From: Gramella jeungdoensis
Lineage (GTDB): Bacteria; Bacteroidota; Bacteroidia; Flavobacteriales; Flavobacteriaceae
DNA length: 64,000 nt
Assembly: GCF_023805255.1 (NCBI RefSeq)
Contig: NZ_JAMSCK010000001.1
Span: 867,300-931,299 of the forward strand
Reading direction: 5' to 3'
Every line of letters starts with the position of its first letter. The stretch's first letter is position 1. This document shows, in pieces, positions 61,747 through 64,000 of the stretch. Under the pieces are notes generated by a model that saw only the letters and a list, made by a program, of their open reading frames with translations, searched no databases and had not been told where the DNA came from. Made by a program: the position numbers and the translations under genes.

Positions 61747-62467
61747 TTTTTCTTAGGTCAATCTTGTTCCAGGCAATTACCTTTACACCTTTAGAATAAT
61801 GAGCTAAATTAGGTTGGCGGTTTATAAGCTTTTTAAAACGAGGATAATTAAACTCTAGATGCTTTAAATTTATTTCTTTCAAAGGCCACTCAAGATGATG
61901 AATTTCAAAAAAGTTTAATGATTTTTCTGAGTCTTGTATCAAGGCATACTTTTCAGTTAGCCATTTTTCCAGGGAACTCTTTTCGCTGATATTATCCTGG
62001 ATCTCGTAATCAAATTTTAATTTTTCCTTTAATCTAATATTTTCTGAATCCAAGCTTATCTCATTTCGTTTTATTTTTGAATATCGATAGGGGAGCAGAG
62101 ATAATTTTTTTGAGACCATAGCAGATATTCTTTTTCCAGCTTCAATACTTAAAAAATATACAGCAGATATATTTTTCCATTTTACATATGTTCTAATGTT
62201 GATTTCGTCGAAATCTGAAATCGGAGAAAAGCTAGGTAATCTTCTTGGTCTAATTTTTTCCATTTTAAAGACAACAATTGATACCCAAGGTTTGCCTTCG
62301 AAAAGATCAATTTCTAGGTTATTGGGGACAAAATTTTTAAGTTCTTCTAATTCTACTTGCCAGTGTAAAAAAATCGCATCATTCCACTCCTGATAGTAAC
62401 TCCAATCGTGTTCAGGAATATTCCAAGGTCTATGATCAGTTTTTTCTAAAATTTGCTGAATTTCCAT
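61727..62467 (-). CDS. DUF2071 (YqjF-like) protein
   Basis: A protein of about 246 residues from ATG 62467. The longer frame to 62602 is rejected because its first 45 codons are a translation of repeat copy l. The family pattern is seen: 'HRPWNIPEHDWSYYQEWNDAIFLHWQV', 'PWVSIVVFKMEKIRPR' and 'FSPISDFDEINIRTYVKW'. The C-terminus (KTGNNSD) and stop are coded by the arm of repeat copy k, as stop codons often lie inside attC sites. Function of DUF2071 is unknown. Confidence 0.88.
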   Translation of the reverse strand: MEIQQILEKTDHRPWNIPEHDWSYYQEWNDAIFLHWQVELEELKNFVPNNLEIDLFEGKPWVSIVVFKMEKIRPRRLPSFSPISDFDEINIRTYVKWKNISAVYFLSIEAGKRISAMVSKKLSLLPYRYSKIKRNEISLDSENIRLKEKLKFDYEIQDNISEKSSLEKWLTEKYALIQDSEKSLNFFEIHHLEWPLKEINLKHLEFNYPRFKKLINRQPNLAHYSKGVKVIAWNKIDLRKTGNNSD

Positions 62468-62477
62468 ATTGAAAAAT

Positions 62478-62632
62478 TGGCTACAACGGGTTCGCATAAC
62501 ACAAGTTGGCGGAGTAGGGGACGCGGTCCCGACGCTTCGGGAGTCGGCTTGTTGTTTTGTTGTTTGGAGTTCTAAGTTATTGTTTTTCCTGGAATACCGC
62601 ATATTGGCTCCGTTAATCGCTGTTGTAGTGCG
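62478..62632. repeat. attC-like intergenic repeat, copy l
   Basis: Starts TTGGCTACAACGGG; centre GGACGCGGTCCCGACGCTTCGGGAGTCGG; right half GTTATTGTTTTTCCTGGAATACCG; ends TTAATCGCTGTTGTAGTGCG. The left end matches the complement of GTTGTTGCCAG after copy k with one mismatch; the right end complements the start of copy m exactly for ten bases. Confidence 0.9.
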
Positions 62633-62638
62633 TTTTTA

Positions 62639-63193
62639 TTAGTTTTTTTCCCTGTTTTCAGGCATTAGGTTTATCCACCATTTTCTAATTTCCCCATTCT
62701 CATCAAATACATCGTAGTTATGGGTGACATGCATCGTAACAACTTTCCAGTCACTTTCTATTTTTTGCAGACCAAAAGAAAAACATCCATGTCCTCCTCT
62801 TTTTGCTCCATTTGGATGTGTTCGATGATGATCAAATTCGACTAATAAAGATGCCACATCTTTATTGAATACGTGAATTTTAGGATTAGAAAATGTCCAA
62901 GTATTTTCTTTTACATTTTTTGTGAAACTTTTCCAAAGCCTGTCAATTGTAATGTAATCGCCCCAATAGTAACCGTCTCCATAAACAATAAAATCATCTA
63001 CATCCGCATAAAAAGTCATGATTTGCTCATAATCCAAATTTTGTAAGTCGGTAGCTTGTTTTTCAGCTCTTTGAATTATCTCTTTTTTGATTTGCTCAAC
63101 TTCTTTTTCAGTAAGATTTTCATTCTGGCTAAACATGATTAGTTGACCAAAAAGAAGTACCGGTAAGATAATTCGTAAACGCATCCATTTCAT
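62639..63193 (-). CDS. Secreted SnoaL-like (DUF4440) protein
   Basis: A 184-residue exported protein with a signal peptide (about 1-23, FSQ end). The mature domain has the NTF2/SnoaL pattern: 'EKQATDLQNLDYEQIMTFYADVDDFIVYGDG', 'LWKSFTKNVKENTW' and 'SFGLQKIESDWKVVTMHVTH'. Such domains bind small ligands. The gene is followed by the VOC gene's start side in the same unit (17 bp gap), so the two may be co-expressed. Confidence 0.87.
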   Translation of the reverse strand: MKWMRLRIILPVLLFGQLIMFSQNENLTEKEVEQIKKEIIQRAEKQATDLQNLDYEQIMTFYADVDDFIVYGDGYYWGDYITIDRLWKSFTKNVKENTWTFSNPKIHVFNKDVASLLVEFDHHRTHPNGAKRGGHGCFSFGLQKIESDWKVVTMHVTHNYDVFDENGEIRKWWINLMPENREKN

Positions 63194-63210
63194 AAGTCAA
63201 TATATTAAAT

Positions 63211-63735
63211 TTAGTAACCTCTGATTTCCAGCAATACACCATCAGGGTCATGAACTAAAATCACTTTGTAATTATTCCATTCCTCTATGACTAGATACTT
63301 GTATTCTATATTATTTTCATCCAATCTTTCTTTATATGACTCAACATCATGAACATCAATGGAAAAATAATTGCTACCAATTTTTTCAAAACCATAATAG
63401 TCATTGTCATTTTTGAAAGGAACCTCAGGTAAGTTGCCTACTGTTTTATTTAACTTATATTTCAAGGAATAACCATCACACTTCATTCTCAAATTAATGA
63501 TATTAAACTCCTTACCGCTATTGATTCCGTATTTAGTTGACAATTCACTGGACATTTGAAATTCATCCTCTTTTTCCATTCCTATGATATCTGTGTAGAA
63601 TTTATAAGATTCCTCTAAATTTGACACGATAACTCCAATCGTCATAACCTTTACAGGACTGGTCATTTTCTTAAAACCGAAAATTACTGTTGAAACGATA
63701 ATCAGACTCCCAATAATGATTAATGGCTTTCTCAT
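63211..63735 (-). CDS. Membrane-anchored or exported VOC-superfamily protein
   Basis: A protein of about 174 residues from ATG 63735; the longer frame to 63777 is rejected because the extra 14 codons come from repeat copy m. A hydrophobic N-terminus ('PLIIIGSLIIVSTVIFGF') precedes a VOC domain: 'VKVMTIGVIVSNLEESYKFYTDIIGMEKEDE' and the end 'KVILVHDPDGVLLEIRGY' with the usual Glu. An exported VOC protein is uncommon. It is the upstream partner of the SnoaL-like gene. Confidence 0.85.
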   Translation of the reverse strand: MRKPLIIIGSLIIVSTVIFGFKKMTSPVKVMTIGVIVSNLEESYKFYTDIIGMEKEDEFQMSSELSTKYGINSGKEFNIINLRMKCDGYSLKYKLNKTVGNLPEVPFKNDNDYYGFEKIGSNYFSIDVHDVESYKERLDENNIEYKYLVIEEWNNYKVILVHDPDGVLLEIRGY

Positions 63736-63757
63736 GAGTTTAGTATTTAAGTTAAAT

Positions 63758-63903
63758 GCACTACAACGGTCTCGCATAACACAAGTTGGCGGAGTAGGGG
63801 ACGCGGTCCCGACGCTTCGGGAGTCGGCTTAGTATTGGTTTGTTGGTTAAGTTAATTATTTTCTTTCTAACGCTGCCGCTTATTGGCGATGAACCGTCTT
63901 AAG
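63758..63903. repeat. attC-like intergenic repeat, copy m
   Basis: Starts GCACTACAACGGTCTCGC; the left half and centre (GGACGCGGTCCCGACGCTTCGGGAGTCGG) are almost identical to copy l. The right half differs (CTAACGCTGCCGCTTATTGG) and ends near GATGAACCGTCTTAAG. The array therefore continues past the window edge. No gene was recognised in the last 100 bases. Confidence 0.8.
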
Positions 63904-64000
63904 TTTAATTTCTCTAAATTTTGATTGTATAACCAGAAAGAACAAAAGAGAGGAATAAGATTACATGAACCGTGGGAACTAGAGATTCCGTCAACAATGA

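Noticed and set aside
62468..62602. N-terminal extension of the DUF2071 gene
   Set aside because: It is a translation of repeat copy l; the family begins at ATG 62467.
63736..63777. N-terminal extension of the exported VOC gene
   Set aside because: The codons come from repeat copy m; the hydrophobic signal starts at ATG 63735.
46334..63903. The dispersed repeats as a CRISPR array or REP/BIME elements
   Set aside because: Copies are 90-170 bp, imperfect and separated by whole genes rather than by short spacers, and unit ends vary in a paired way. That fits neither CRISPR nor short REP elements.
46334..63903. MITE or insertion-sequence origin of the repeats
   Set aside because: No transposase is present, I saw no constant short target duplications at the ends, and the terminal bases differ between copies but match across each unit. 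Not fully excluded.

Overview
The window is a stretch of chromosome from a marine-type flavobacterium (Bacteroidota; Gramella/Zunongwangia/Salegentibacter-like is an inference from gene content). The evidence is the low G+C, many lipoproteins with short SxxC lipoboxes, weak Shine-Dalgarno signals, LytS/LytTR pairs, and a polysaccharide-utilisation layout. No rRNA, tRNA, transposase, phage gene or CRISPR array was seen.

Region 1 (about 1-24.8 kb) is a rhamnose-glycan utilisation locus without SusC/SusD in view. The tail of a large glycosidase is followed by a GH78 alpha-L-rhamnosidase, a beta-propeller/TIM-barrel fusion lipoprotein and two GH2 lipoproteins. A sugar-oxidation set follows (zinc dehydrogenase, lactonase-like amidohydrolase, SDR, FucP-type permease). 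A GntR-type regulator then faces a divergent L-rhamnose operon: bifunctional rhamnulose-1-P aldolase/lactaldehyde dehydrogenase, rhamnose isomerase, sugar kinase, L-lactate dehydrogenase, NCS1-type permease and fructose-1,6-bisphosphatase. Together these convert rhamnose to DHAP plus L-lactate, oxidise the lactate to pyruvate and allow gluconeogenesis. A near-perfect inverted repeat in the divergent promoter is a likely operator.

Region 2 (25-35 kb) holds a truncated haemoglobin, a patatin, and an octahaem c-type cytochrome/TPR gene broken by one in-frame stop. It also has a Nudix-like transcription factor with a degraded Nudix box, a sulfatase and a lipoprotein formylglycine-generating enzyme, so the glycan substrate may be sulfated.

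Region 3 (34.5-46.3 kb) is stress and housekeeping material: Hsp20, DUF302, VOC proteins, a beta-CASP nuclease with an ATP-cone/restriction-endonuclease-like partner, PepSY, DUF1697, OsmC, a ferredoxin-cyclase-globin fusion, a CDF-like transporter, another interrupted ORF and a TPM protein.

Region 4 (46.3 kb to the end) is the most unusual part. About 13 copies of a roughly 90-170 bp imperfectly palindromic intergenic repeat separate one- to three-gene units. Each complete repeat starts with ...AAC and ends with GTT.... For several units the bases just inside the unit's left end are the reverse complement of the bases just before the next repeat (10 of 10 in the best two cases). This is how integron cassettes and attC sites are built, and the cargo (SRPBCC, VOC, SnoaL-like, hydrolases, XRE regulators, lipoproteins) is cassette-like. 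No integrase is in view, so I call it an attC-like cassette array (CALIN-like) of non-canonical sequence. Three genes in the window (octahaem cytochrome, 45.2-45.6 kb ORF, methyltransferase) carry a single in-frame stop.
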